A stretch of DNA of 64,000 bases from Nonomuraea spiralis. Its GTDB lineage: Bacteria > Actinomycetota > Actinomycetes > Streptosporangiales > Streptosporangiaceae. A program made the translations under genes and the position numbers. The DNA is taken from NCBI RefSeq assembly GCF_014648435.1, contig NZ_BMRC01000015.1:124001-188000 (forward strand), read 5' to 3'. The notes beneath the pieces were generated by a model. That model ran no database searches and was not told the origin of the DNA. It worked only from the letters and a program-made list of their open reading frames with translations. Positions within the stretch are counted from its first letter, which is position 1; every line of letters begins with the position of its first letter. Positions 52,363 to 59,835 of this stretch are shown here, in pieces.

Positions 52363-52713
52363 TCGGCACCGTCCGCGCCTCCGGGCCGCCGAAGCCGGAC
52401 GACTACGTCACCCCCTGGCCGGCACCTGCCGGCCGACGTTCGAGCGGCATCTCGGCCGCGTTCGCGGCCACAGATCGGCCGGCCGAATGGCAGGGCAGTT
52501 CCCGTACGGCAGCATGCGATGTCCAGACCGTGCCGCCTTCGACGCCTACGCCGTCCAGATCAGCCCGTTCCAGACCCCGGCCAGGTGCTGAGCGCCGTGC
52601 ATGCGGGGAGGCGGTCTGGGGCCTGCCCCCACTCTCTGCTGAGCAAGCCGCCGCCAGCACTCCCGGATGCGCGATCAAGAGCGAGATGTACGGCGGCACC
52701 CGTTTTCATCAAG
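52363..52713. other. Intergenic region (about 350 bases), no gene supported
   Basis: No convincing frame was found between the TetR stop and the operator of the MFS gene. Short open frames here have no recognisable domains. The region is GC-rich and falls sharply in GC just before 52714, where the operator begins. Confidence 0.4.
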
Positions 52714-52746
52714 TTGAACGATAGTACTAGTTGTACTAACGTCCAA
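52714..52746 (+). promoter_or_regulatory. 33-bp palindromic operator coinciding with the MFS promoter
   Basis: The arms TTGAACGATAGTAC and GTACTAACGTCCAA are complementary at 12 of 14 positions around a 5-base centre. The -35 box TTGAAC (52714-52719) and -10 box TAACGT (52737-52742) are 17 bases apart and lie inside the palindrome. A dimer of the TetR protein encoded downstream (54339) would therefore block RNA polymerase directly. Confidence 0.75.
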
Positions 52747-52770
52747 TTTAATGAGAGCGAAGGGGACGTG

Positions 52771-54297
52771 ATGGCGCAGCAACAATTCACGCGGGCAGGA
52801 ACGCGCCAGTGGGCGGGCGTGGGGCTGCTGGCCCTGCCGACGGCGCTGCTGGGACTGGACGTGACCGTGCTGTACCTGGTGGCGCCGAGCATGGCGGCCG
52901 ATCTGTCCCCGTCAGCCACCCAACTGCTATGGATCATGGACGCCTACGGGTTCCTCGTCGCCGGGTTCCTCGTCACCATGGGCACGCTGGGCGACCGGAT
53001 CGGGCGGCGCCGGTTGCTGAAGACCGGGATGATCGCGTTCGCGGCGGCCTCGGTGTTCGCCGCGTTCGCTCCCACGGCCGAGCTGTTGATCCTCGCGCGA
53101 GCCCTGCTGGGGGTGGCCGGGGCGACGCTCATGCCCTCCACGCTGTCGCTGATCTCGAACATGTTCCCCGACGCGCGTCAGCGTGCGGTCGCGATCGGGG
53201 TCTGGGCCACGATGTTCGCGCTCGGGATGGCCGCCGGACCGATCGTGGGCGGATCACTGGTGGACTCCTTCTGGTGGGGAGCGCCGTTCCTGACGGCGGT
53301 GCCCATCGCCCTCGTCGTCCTGGCCGGGGCACGCGCCCTGCTCCCCGAGTACGCGGCCCCCTCCACCGGCCGGCTGGACCTGATCAGCGTGGGCCTGTCC
53401 CTGGCGGCGATCCTTCCGGTCATCTACGCCGTCAAGCACATCGCCTCCGACGGTCCCGACGGCCCAGCCCTCGTCTGTGCCGTGGCGGGCGTTGTGGCCG
53501 GAATCGTGTTCGTACGCCGCCAACGCCGCCTCCCCGACCCACTGCTGGACGTGACGCTGTTCGGCAACCGGGCCTTCACCGTGGCCCTGAGTGTGCTGCT
53601 CATCGGCCTGGCCGGAGTCGGCGGCTCGATGTACCTGGTCACGCAGTACCTCCAGCTCGTCGAAGGACTCGCCCCCTTCGACGCGGGGCTCTGGATGGGA
53701 CCACCGGCGCTGGCGATGTTCGCCGCCGCCATCGGTGCTCCGCTGATCGCCCGGCGCTTCCGCCCCGGCTCGGTCATGGGCGCCGCCCTCGGGGCGTCCC
53801 TCGCCGGCTACGCGCTGCTCGCCACCGCGGGACTCGACGACGCGATCCCTGTGGCGGTCGGCTTCGCGTTCGTCTATCTCGGGCTGGGCGCCCTCGCCGC
53901 CCTGGGCACCGACATGGTGGTGGGCGCGGTGCCGGCAGCACGATCCGGGTCGGCGGCGTCGATGTCCGAGACGGTCCAGGAACTCGGCATCGCCGTCGGC
54001 GTCGCCCTGCTCGGCAGCCTCACCACCGCCGTCTACCGTGCTCGGGTGACAGTGCCCGAAGATCTGGCGTCGGAGATCTCCGGTCCCCTCACCGACAGCC
54101 TGAACGCGACCGTGGCGATCATCGAGAGCCTTCCGCCCGGGACCGTCAAGGCGGCCCAGCAGGCCTTCACCGGCGGGCTCAACGTCGCTTCCCTGGTCGC
54201 GGGGGTCGCCATCGCCGCCGCCACGGTGCTGTGCCTCGGGATGCTGCGTCACGTCCCCACGCTCGGGGAGGCGCAGAACCGCGACTCCGACGTTTGA
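52771..54297 (+). CDS. MFS drug transporter, EmrB/QacA (DHA2) family
   Basis: The 508-residue protein has fourteen predicted membrane segments. It shows motif A between segments 2 and 3 (GTLGDRIGRRRLLKTGMIAF), motif C-like glycines (GVWATMFALGMAAGPIVGG), and the start LLALPTALLGLDVTVLYLVA. It exports drugs or cationic compounds by proton antiport. ATG 52771 is preferred over longer in-frame starts because the operator and promoter lie just upstream. The TetR gene that follows 41 bases later is probably co-transcribed. Confidence 0.94.
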   Translation: MAQQQFTRAGTRQWAGVGLLALPTALLGLDVTVLYLVAPSMAADLSPSATQLLWIMDAYGFLVAGFLVTMGTLGDRIGRRRLLKTGMIAFAAASVFAAFAPTAELLILARALLGVAGATLMPSTLSLISNMFPDARQRAVAIGVWATMFALGMAAGPIVGGSLVDSFWWGAPFLTAVPIALVVLAGARALLPEYAAPSTGRLDLISVGLSLAAILPVIYAVKHIASDGPDGPALVCAVAGVVAGIVFVRRQRRLPDPLLDVTLFGNRAFTVALSVLLIGLAGVGGSMYLVTQYLQLVEGLAPFDAGLWMGPPALAMFAAAIGAPLIARRFRPGSVMGAALGASLAGYALLATAGLDDAIPVAVGFAFVYLGLGALAALGTDMVVGAVPAARSGSAASMSETVQELGIAVGVALLGSLTTAVYRARVTVPEDLASEISGPLTDSLNATVAIIESLPPGTVKAAQQAFTGGLNVASLVAGVAIAAATVLCLGMLRHVPTLGEAQNRDSDV

Positions 54298-54338
54298 ACG
54301 ATGGTCCGACTATCCTGAGGGTCGGGCCGAGGAGCAGC

Positions 54339-54908
54339 ATGAACGACACCACCGACGACAGCGAGCACATCGACGGACGCCGCGCGCGTGGCGAGAGACG
54401 ACGCGCGGAGATCATCGAGGCCACCCTCGCCGTGGTCACTCGCGACGGCGCGGCAGGCGTCACCCATCGCACGGTCGCCAAACAGGCCGGCACCACGACG
54501 TCCCTGAGCACCTACTACTTCGCGACCCTCGACGACCTGCTCGTCGCCGCCCTCACGAGTGTCGCCGACGCCTACACCGCCCGCATCCGCGTCATCATCG
54601 ACACCCCCGGCGACAAGCTCACCGGGCTGGCCCACCTCATCGCCGAGTCCGCCGGTCCCGGACGTGAACGCGCGCTGGCCGAACGCGAGCTGGCAACCCT
54701 GGCCGCCCGCCGCCCCGCACTGCGACCCGTGGCACGACGCTGGCGGGAGAACATCGCCGAACTCGCCACCACGCTGACCGACGACCCGGCGGCCATCGCC
54801 GCCCTCGTCGCGGCCTCCGACGGACTGTGCACCGCGATTCTCCTCGACAACGCCCCCGCCGACCCTGACCACATCCAAGCCGTCCTGCAACGAGCCGTCC
54901 GCAACTGA
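54339..54908 (+). CDS. TetR-family repressor, likely of the MFS operon
   Basis: The 189-residue protein has the TetR HTH (RRRAEIIEATLAVVTRDGAA, then VAKQAGTTTSLSTYYFATLD). The N-terminal leader is charged (MNDTTDDSEHIDGRRARGER). ATG 54339 has GAGGAG just upstream. It is the second gene of the MFS operon and so would control its own synthesis through the 33 bp operator at 52714. The inducer is presumably a substrate of the pump. Confidence 0.9.
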   Translation: MNDTTDDSEHIDGRRARGERRRAEIIEATLAVVTRDGAAGVTHRTVAKQAGTTTSLSTYYFATLDDLLVAALTSVADAYTARIRVIIDTPGDKLTGLAHLIAESAGPGRERALAERELATLAARRPALRPVARRWRENIAELATTLTDDPAAIAALVAASDGLCTAILLDNAPADPDHIQAVLQRAVRN

Positions 54909-54922
54909 GCCGACGCGGACGG

Positions 54923-54941
54923 GATGCCTCATCGCGGCATC
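54923..54941. terminator. Short hairpin between convergent genes
   Basis: GATGCC and GGCATC pair across seven bases in the 37-base gap between the TetR gene (plus) and the VOC-family gene (minus). The position fits a shared terminator. The stem is only six pairs. Confidence 0.4.
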
Positions 54942-54945
54942 GGGA

Positions 54946-55329
54946 TCAGCCGGACTCCGCGAGCAGGTGCACGACACCGGCCGGGTTCTTGATCCAGTGG
55001 GTTCTGGAATCGAGACTCTCCAGGGGCTCGACCTCGTCGCACGGGTGGATACCGACGTCGGCCAGTTTGGCCGCTGCCGCGTCCAGGTCATCGGTGTGCA
55101 GTTGCAGCCACAGGTCGGGCCGGCTGTAGTTGTCGACACAGTCGAGCCACAGCGTGTTCGGCCCGAACCGCACCGAATGAGTTCTTGAGACGGTCGGAGC
55201 GTAGGAGACGTCGTCCTCCTTGACGTCGAAGCCCAGAGTGTCGCGGTAGAAGGCCACGGTGGCCTCGTACTGCGCCTTGGGGATCTTCATGGCGATGTTC
55301 AGGCCGGCGGTGAATTCAGGCTTGTTCAT
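54946..55329 (-). CDS. VOC-superfamily (glyoxalase/bleomycin-resistance-like) protein
   Basis: The 127-residue protein has two beta-alpha-beta-beta-beta modules: AMKIPKAQYEATVAFYRDTL with GFDV, and WLQLHTDDLDAAAAKLADVG, ending THWIKNPAGVVHLLAESG. Metal ligands are not fully conserved, so it may be a binding protein rather than a glyoxalase. ATG 55329 with an AGGAG site is chosen. The frame extends upstream to 55497 and through the palindrome at 55478, but that part lacks family character. Confidence 0.88.
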   Translation of the reverse strand: MNKPEFTAGLNIAMKIPKAQYEATVAFYRDTLGFDVKEDDVSYAPTVSRTHSVRFGPNTLWLDCVDNYSRPDLWLQLHTDDLDAAAAKLADVGIHPCDEVEPLESLDSRTHWIKNPAGVVHLLAESG

Positions 55330-55477
55330 GGTTGCTTGACTCCTTCGGGTCGGTGGCGTCCAGGGCGAGTTCTCGCTTCGGCGAGCCGGCCGAGGTGCTT
55401 GGCGATCGGCCCGCCCCATGCAAGAACGCGCGCCCACCGGGCCGAACCACCACACGTCCGAACCCATGCCCCTCTTT

Positions 55478-55519
55478 CGCAACCTGTAGGTTGCCATCTA
55501 TGGCAACCTACAGGTTGCG
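55478..55519. promoter_or_regulatory. Perfect 42-bp nested palindrome (two operator units)
   Basis: Two 20-base arms are perfectly complementary around the centre CT. Each arm holds its own palindrome, GCAACCT-GT-AGGTTGC and GCAACCT-AC-AGGTTGC. The element therefore looks like two operator half-complexes 24 bases apart, placed symmetrically. It lies in the 330-base gap 55330-55659, which has no other recognisable feature, about 150 bases upstream of the VOC gene. As RNA it would form a long hairpin. Confidence 0.7.
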
Positions 55520-55659
55520 ATCATTGCCCACAAGTCCGGGCCGGAGGTCGACTCACCGCGCACCCGCACGGAACGTCCGGACGGCCACACGCGTCGGGGC
55601 AGGACGGAGGGGCGCCGCCGTCGGCCTCCCAGGGGTATCCCAAGCACCCAGGTCGAAGG

Positions 55660-56649
55660 TCAAGTTGCCGGTACGGCGTGGCGGAGCCGTACCACCACAA
55701 AGGCGAGCAGACCGACGGCGGCCAGCGCGAAGACCGCGTTGCCGATGAGGTCCACATGCGCGGGCGCCGGGAAACTCGGCGGCTGGGGGAAGCCGTGCCA
55801 GGCATAGGTGACCAGACCGGCAGCGCCCAGAGCGAACCTGTGCCAGGGCCCCCAGCCCACACGCCGGGACCAGCGCAGGACGATCAGCGTCATGGTGGCG
55901 TAGAGCGCGAGGTAGAAGCCGACCGTGATCCACGCGGGCACGATGGACTCCAGCTTGATCCCCACCAGGGCGAGCAAACCGGGGAGCCAGAACGCCAGCC
56001 CGGCCACGATGGCGATCGCGAAGACCGTCCACGAGCCGGCCGATGTGGCCAGGAGGAGGGGCGAACGGCGGAATCGTACGGACAGGAACGCGGCGACGAT
56101 CAGGGCGACGGCCGCGAACAGCGTCCAGGTGACCTGAGCGGCCGACAGCGGGTAGGCGGCCGAACCCGCCAGGGCGATGGGTACCGCGCCACCTGACACG
56201 AACAGCACGGCCGACACGGTGAGACCGACCTTGCCGAGCCAGGGCGTGTCCGGACGGCGTGAGCCCGCCTCAACCATCGAGATCGGCACCGCGATGCTCC
56301 ACACCCCATGGATGGCCAGAACGAACACGGTCCAGTAGGCGCCGATGCCCAGCCCCGGAATGAACCCGTAGTCGAGCAACCGTAACCCGACATAGTCGGG
56401 ATCGAACAACGACCGGGTGAGCAGGCCCTCCTCGATCACGGCATAGGCGAGCCCGAGCAGGATGATCCCCGGCCACCCCAGCCGCCACCGGCGTGCGACC
56501 TCGCGGATCAGCAGCGCGCCACCGCCGTAGAGCGGGATCAGCCCGGTGATCATCGGTAGGGCGTCGATGGCGATGTTGCCCAGCAGGTACTCGCCGACCA
56601 GCGGCGCGAGAACCAGCAGACCCAGCGCAGGAAGAATGCGTTTGAACAT
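55660..56649 (-). CDS. Multi-pass membrane protein of unknown function
   Basis: The 329-residue protein has about nine or ten hydrophobic segments (for example PALGLLVLAPLVGEYLLG, GVWSIAVPISMVEAG and WTVFAIAIVAGLAFWLPGLL). An EE pair in YAVIEEGLLTRSLFDPDY recalls CPBP-type membrane proteases, but the later His motifs are not convincing. ATG 56649 with GAGGG upstream is preferred to GTG 56661. A TTA codon is at 56383-56385. It lies between the palindrome at 55478 and a divergent regulator, whose gene starts 197 bases away. Confidence 0.8.
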   Translation of the reverse strand: MFKRILPALGLLVLAPLVGEYLLGNIAIDALPMITGLIPLYGGGALLIREVARRWRLGWPGIILLGLAYAVIEEGLLTRSLFDPDYVGLRLLDYGFIPGLGIGAYWTVFVLAIHGVWSIAVPISMVEAGSRRPDTPWLGKVGLTVSAVLFVSGGAVPIALAGSAAYPLSAAQVTWTLFAAVALIVAAFLSVRFRRSPLLLATSAGSWTVFAIAIVAGLAFWLPGLLALVGIKLESIVPAWITVGFYLALYATMTLIVLRWSRRVGWGPWHRFALGAAGLVTYAWHGFPQPPSFPAPAHVDLIGNAVFALAAVGLLAFVVVRLRHAVPAT

Positions 56650-56745
56650 GCCTGCCCTCACCGGTTGCGGAACTCATCGAGATAGTACGTGTTCATCACA
56701 ATCAAAAAGCTACGTTGCTTTCAAGAATTCTGTCAATCAATCGAT

Positions 56746-56775
56746 ATACATATCCGCAGCTAAAAGCGGATGTAT
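56746..56775. repeat. AT-rich hairpin in the divergent promoter region
   Basis: ATACATATCCGC and GCGGATGTAT pair around AGCTAAAA with a two-base bulge, and the flanking ATCAAT/ATTGAT also pair. The surrounding 56690-56840 is unusually AT-rich for this genome. The site sits between the membrane-protein gene and the HTH_38/MarR-like regulator and may be an operator. Confidence 0.5.
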
Positions 56776-56811
56776 TGATGCGTTGACGGTGAAGCTGAAT
56801 GCAATGAAACG

Positions 56812-56840
56812 TTGCACTGAATGGCGTCGAACGCAATAGT
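56812..56840 (+). promoter_or_regulatory. Promoter of the HTH_38/MarR-like gene (leaderless)
   Basis: TTGCAC (56812-56817) and AATAGT (56835-56840) are 17 bases apart, and the predicted start of transcription coincides with ATG 56847. The -35 box lies in the inverted repeat TGCAA-N7-TTGCA (56800-56816), a possible autoregulatory operator. Confidence 0.5.
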
Positions 56841-56846
56841 GGTGTC

Positions 56847-57530
56847 ATGCCAGAAGGAAGGTTGACTCTGCGGGAGCGGCAGCGCATCGCGACCGGCCTC
56901 GCCGAAGGCCGCTCCTACGCCGAGATCGCCAGGCGCCTGGAGCGTCCGACCTCGACGATCAGCCGTGAGATCGGCCGCAACGGCGGGCCCGGTGACTACC
57001 GCCCCGAGCGGGCGCACCAGGCGACAGCGCGGCGGGCGCGGCGCGGCACCCCGGCCCGTTCGCCCGAGGTCGAACCCCGGGAGCGCGAGGTCATGGAGGT
57101 GGAAGAGGGGGCCGTCGAGATGGCGGTCGGGATGGGCCTGCCGAAGATGGTGGCGCGCGTACTCATCGGCTTGTGGTTGAGCGAGGACGGCCGGCTCACC
57201 GCGGCCGAGTTGTCGCGCGGACTGAACGTCAGTCCGGCCTCCATCTCCATGGCGGTGGGCTACCTGACCCGACAGGGGCTGATCAGGCGCGAACGTGATC
57301 CGCGGCGGCGGCGCGACATCTACGTGGTCGACGACGACGCCTGGTACCACTCGACGATGATCAGCGCGCGGCAGACGCTCGCGGCGGCGGAGATCACGAA
57401 GGCGGCAGGGCGGACGCTCGGGCTCGACACGCCCGTGGGCCGCCGCCTGGCCAGGGGCGGTGCGTTCCTGGAGCGGATCAGCCTGGACGCTCTGGCGTCG
57501 GCCGCACGCTGGCGCGACCTCCCGCCGTGA
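56847..57530 (+). CDS. Regulator with IS30-like HTH_38 fused to a MarR/GbsR-like domain
   Basis: The 227-residue protein begins with a helix-turn-helix of the type found at the N-terminus of IS30 transposases (LTLRERQRIATGLAEGRSYA, then RLERPTSTISREIGRNGGPG). After an Arg-rich linker it has a MarR/GbsR-like winged helix (AELSRGLNVSPASISMAVGY, then LIRRERDPRRRRDIYVVDDD) and a C-terminal helical part. No DDE nuclease is present, so it is a regulator. The two DNA-binding domains could read a composite site such as the AT-rich region upstream. Confidence 0.85.
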   Translation: MPEGRLTLRERQRIATGLAEGRSYAEIARRLERPTSTISREIGRNGGPGDYRPERAHQATARRARRGTPARSPEVEPREREVMEVEEGAVEMAVGMGLPKMVARVLIGLWLSEDGRLTAAELSRGLNVSPASISMAVGYLTRQGLIRRERDPRRRRDIYVVDDDAWYHSTMISARQTLAAAEITKAAGRTLGLDTPVGRRLARGGAFLERISLDALASAARWRDLPP

Positions 57531-57931
57531 TCAGACCTCAGGGATTTCACCCCCTTCGCCAGGATCATTCAGTACGCGGTCAAACCGTCGACATGCAGCG
57601 GGAAGTACGTCCACGACCTGCTCGGCGAGGGGGCAAGAAGCCCCCTCATGGGCAACATGCCCGACCCGCCGGCCTGTATGGCGTGGCTGGGCTGCCGGGC
57701 AGGCGCGGGTCTACCGGTGGCAGGGCTGCGGCTCGCGCCGGGACGTCTTCGCCGAGCCGTGCGGCGCCGCTGGGTGAGCCTGCTGATGGACGTCGCCGGC
57801 CGGTCTCCCAGATGCGGTGGCCGGGAAGTGGTGACCCAGGATGTCGGCCCACTCGGGCAGGGTGACGAACCCGCCGTGGTCGTGGAATCGGCCGGCCTGG
57901 ACGGCGACCAGTTCGGCGGATGGCGCAGTTG
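57531..57931. other. Intergenic region with possible degraded coding sequence
   Basis: No complete gene was found in this 400-base stretch. Short plus- and minus-strand frames show some coding-like bias (for example FHDHGGFVTLPEWADILGHH on the minus strand near 57830-57900), but none has a start, domain and end together. It may hold decayed coding sequence. A strong hairpin lies at 57627-57647. Confidence 0.4.
57627..57647. terminator. Hairpin terminator (8-bp stem, AAGAA loop)
   Basis: GAGGGGGC and GCCCCCTC pair perfectly around AAGAA, about 100 bases after the HTH_38/MarR-like gene. The compact GC-rich stem is typical of intrinsic terminators in high-GC bacteria. Confidence 0.65.
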
Positions 57932-58786
57932 TCAGCTCGCCGCCCATCGCCCGGTTCGCAGACCGGCTGCGACCGAGCGTTCGTGCTCGTCGGTCCATTC
58001 GACCTCGGAGTCGTTTTCCAGCAGACCGAGCACTACGGACGCGATCGCCAGTGCGGGCTCCGACCATTCGGCGGGCTCGGGTGCTTCGAACGGATTGGCC
58101 TGGAACCGCCGGGAGATGATTTCCGGATTGCTGGGTGCCATCAGGATCAGCCCGCGCAACGTGGCGACGGCCAGGCGGGCCACTGTCTCGAAGGTGATGC
58201 CGGCGCGCGGACGCAGGCCGATCGATCTCGCCACCCAGGAGTAGGCGGTTGCCACGTCCGCGACCATAGAGCGTTCCGACTCGGTGAGAGACCGCTGGAC
58301 CTCGGCGCGCAGGTCGCTGTCGGGCAGGCTGCGGAACGTGGCCTGCAGCGCGAGATAGGTGCGCCAGGCCGATGACCGGTGGAAGATCCCGAACTCGCCG
58401 AGCGCGCCTTCCCGCAGTACCTCTCCGGCCAGTGCGCGGCGCAGACCTGGTGTGCGGGCCCAGTCGAGATGGGCCAGCAGAGTGCGGGCCGCCGCTGGTA
58501 GCGCGCCGGGATTGGCGTCGGCGATGGCCGGGCTGGCGCCTTTGGCGAGTTCGGTCAGCAGGTCGCTGAAGAACAGATCCTTGTACGGCCAGCGGCGGTA
58601 GACGGCGCTGCGGGCGACGCCGGCGTCACGAATGATCTCTTCGAAGCTGATGTGGTCCAGGCTCACGGTCAGCCCGGCTTCTTCGACGGTGGCGGCCGCG
58701 GTGTCGAGCATCCGCCGCGCGGTCTGTTCGTCGGACAGTCGCTTGCGGCGTCGGGCCAGGCCGCTCTCCGGTGTCTCTCGTGTCAC
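57932..58786 (-). CDS. TetR-family regulator (long form)
   Basis: The 284-residue protein has a TetR HTH (RRMLDTAAATVEEAGLTVSL, then RDAGVARSAVYRRWPYKDLF) and a longer than usual ligand domain. The N-terminus is Arg-rich. It is divergent from the CPBP-family protease gene, and a 19-base palindrome separates them, so it most likely represses that gene and itself. The ligand is unknown. Confidence 0.9.
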   Translation of the reverse strand: MTRETPESGLARRRKRLSDEQTARRMLDTAAATVEEAGLTVSLDHISFEEIIRDAGVARSAVYRRWPYKDLFFSDLLTELAKGASPAIADANPGALPAAARTLLAHLDWARTPGLRRALAGEVLREGALGEFGIFHRSSAWRTYLALQATFRSLPDSDLRAEVQRSLTESERSMVADVATAYSWVARSIGLRPRAGITFETVARLAVATLRGLILMAPSNPEIISRRFQANPFEAPEPAEWSEPALAIASVVLGLLENDSEVEWTDEHERSVAAGLRTGRWAAS

Positions 58787-58804
58787 GCTCGTAGTCTATG
58801 GTAC

Positions 58805-58823
58805 TTGGGATATCGTGTCCCAA
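58805..58823. promoter_or_regulatory. Perfect 6-bp inverted repeat, probable TetR operator
   Basis: TTGGGA and TCCCAA flank TATCGTG in the 56-base gap between the TetR gene (start 58786) and the CPBP gene (start 58843). The arms could double as -35 elements in each direction. A dimeric TetR protein binding here would cover both promoters. Confidence 0.55.
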
Positions 58824-58842
58824 TAGATGTGGTGGTGAACCC

Positions 58843-59673
58843 GTGAAGGTCTCGGAGCTCAACCGTTCTGTACGCGACGGCACCGGACACCCGGTGCGGT
58901 TCCTGGTGCTCGTGAGCGTGTTGTCGGTGCCGTTCTACGTCCTGGGGGCCGTATCTCCCACCGTCCGTATCGGCGCGATGGATCTGCCCGCGAGCGCGAC
59001 CATGGTCGTGCTGCCGGTGCTGGCCGCCGCGATTCTGGCCTACCGCGACGGCGGTCCGGCCGCTGTCATGGCCCTGCTGGCCCGCGTCGTCGATCGGCCC
59101 GCGGGACGGGCCCGCTGGTATGTCGCCGCGGCGTTGCTGCCTGCCGCGATCGGTGCTCTCGCGTGGACCTTCGGGTGGCTCGCCGGCGAGGTCGGCTCGG
59201 CGCTTCCGGCGTCGCCGGCGGTCTTGCCGCTGGTGTTCGCCGCGGCGGTGGTGGGCGCCGCGTGCGAAGAACTGGGCTGGACCGGTTACGCCTCCGATCC
59301 GATGCAACGCCGGTTCGGCACGGTTGGGGCTGGGCTGCTCCTTGGGGTCTTCTGGGCTGCGTGGCATGTGATCCCGCTCCTGCAGGCCGGTCATGGCGCG
59401 GCCTGGATCGGCGGCTGGTTCCTGGGTACGGTCGCGCTACGCGTGATCATCGTCGGCCTGCACAATGCCACCGGCGGCGTGTCGGCGGCGATCCTGATGC
59501 ACGCGATGGTCAACGTCACCGCCGCCTACTTCCCGGACTACGACTCCGTCGCCCCGTTGATGTCCGCTTTGGTCACCGTCGTGGCCGCCGTGGGCATCCT
59601 GCTTCTCGGATCATGTCGAGCCGCCGGAACTCGGCCAGCCGGCCGGCAGGGGCCTCGCTACCGGCGAGGTTGA
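58843..59673 (+). CDS. CPBP-family intramembrane metalloprotease
   Basis: The 276-residue protein has about eight membrane segments and the CPBP (Abi, PF02517) motifs: CEELGWTGYA with Glu142-Glu143, a second motif GVFWAAWHVIPLL, and HAMVN in the last part. The usual EExxxR has Gly where Arg is common, a known variant. CPBP proteases cleave prenylated proteins, leaders or act in bacteriocin immunity. GTG 58843 is preferred because the operator lies just upstream; the frame also opens at 58798. TetR-controlled by context. Confidence 0.88.
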   Translation: MKVSELNRSVRDGTGHPVRFLVLVSVLSVPFYVLGAVSPTVRIGAMDLPASATMVVLPVLAAAILAYRDGGPAAVMALLARVVDRPAGRARWYVAAALLPAAIGALAWTFGWLAGEVGSALPASPAVLPLVFAAAVVGAACEELGWTGYASDPMQRRFGTVGAGLLLGVFWAAWHVIPLLQAGHGAAWIGGWFLGTVALRVIIVGLHNATGGVSAAILMHAMVNVTAAYFPDYDSVAPLMSALVTVVAAVGILLLGSCRAAGTRPAGRQGPRYRRG

Positions 59674-59835
59674 GGGCGAGCCAGGTGCTCCCTGGCGCCG
59701 GGTTCGATGTCTTGGTCACCTCAGTTTTCGAAGTCGTGTAGCGAGGCTTCCCGCCGAGATGGACATGAGCGATTGCTCATGGCGCACGCAGTGCCTGGTA
59801 TTGGTGCTCAGGCCGGAACGTCGCATAGTGAGGCC

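Noticed and set aside
54946..55497. Start of the VOC gene at 55497 within the palindrome
   Set aside because: The extra 56 residues are Arg/Pro-rich and unlike the family; ATG 55329 has its own ribosome site.
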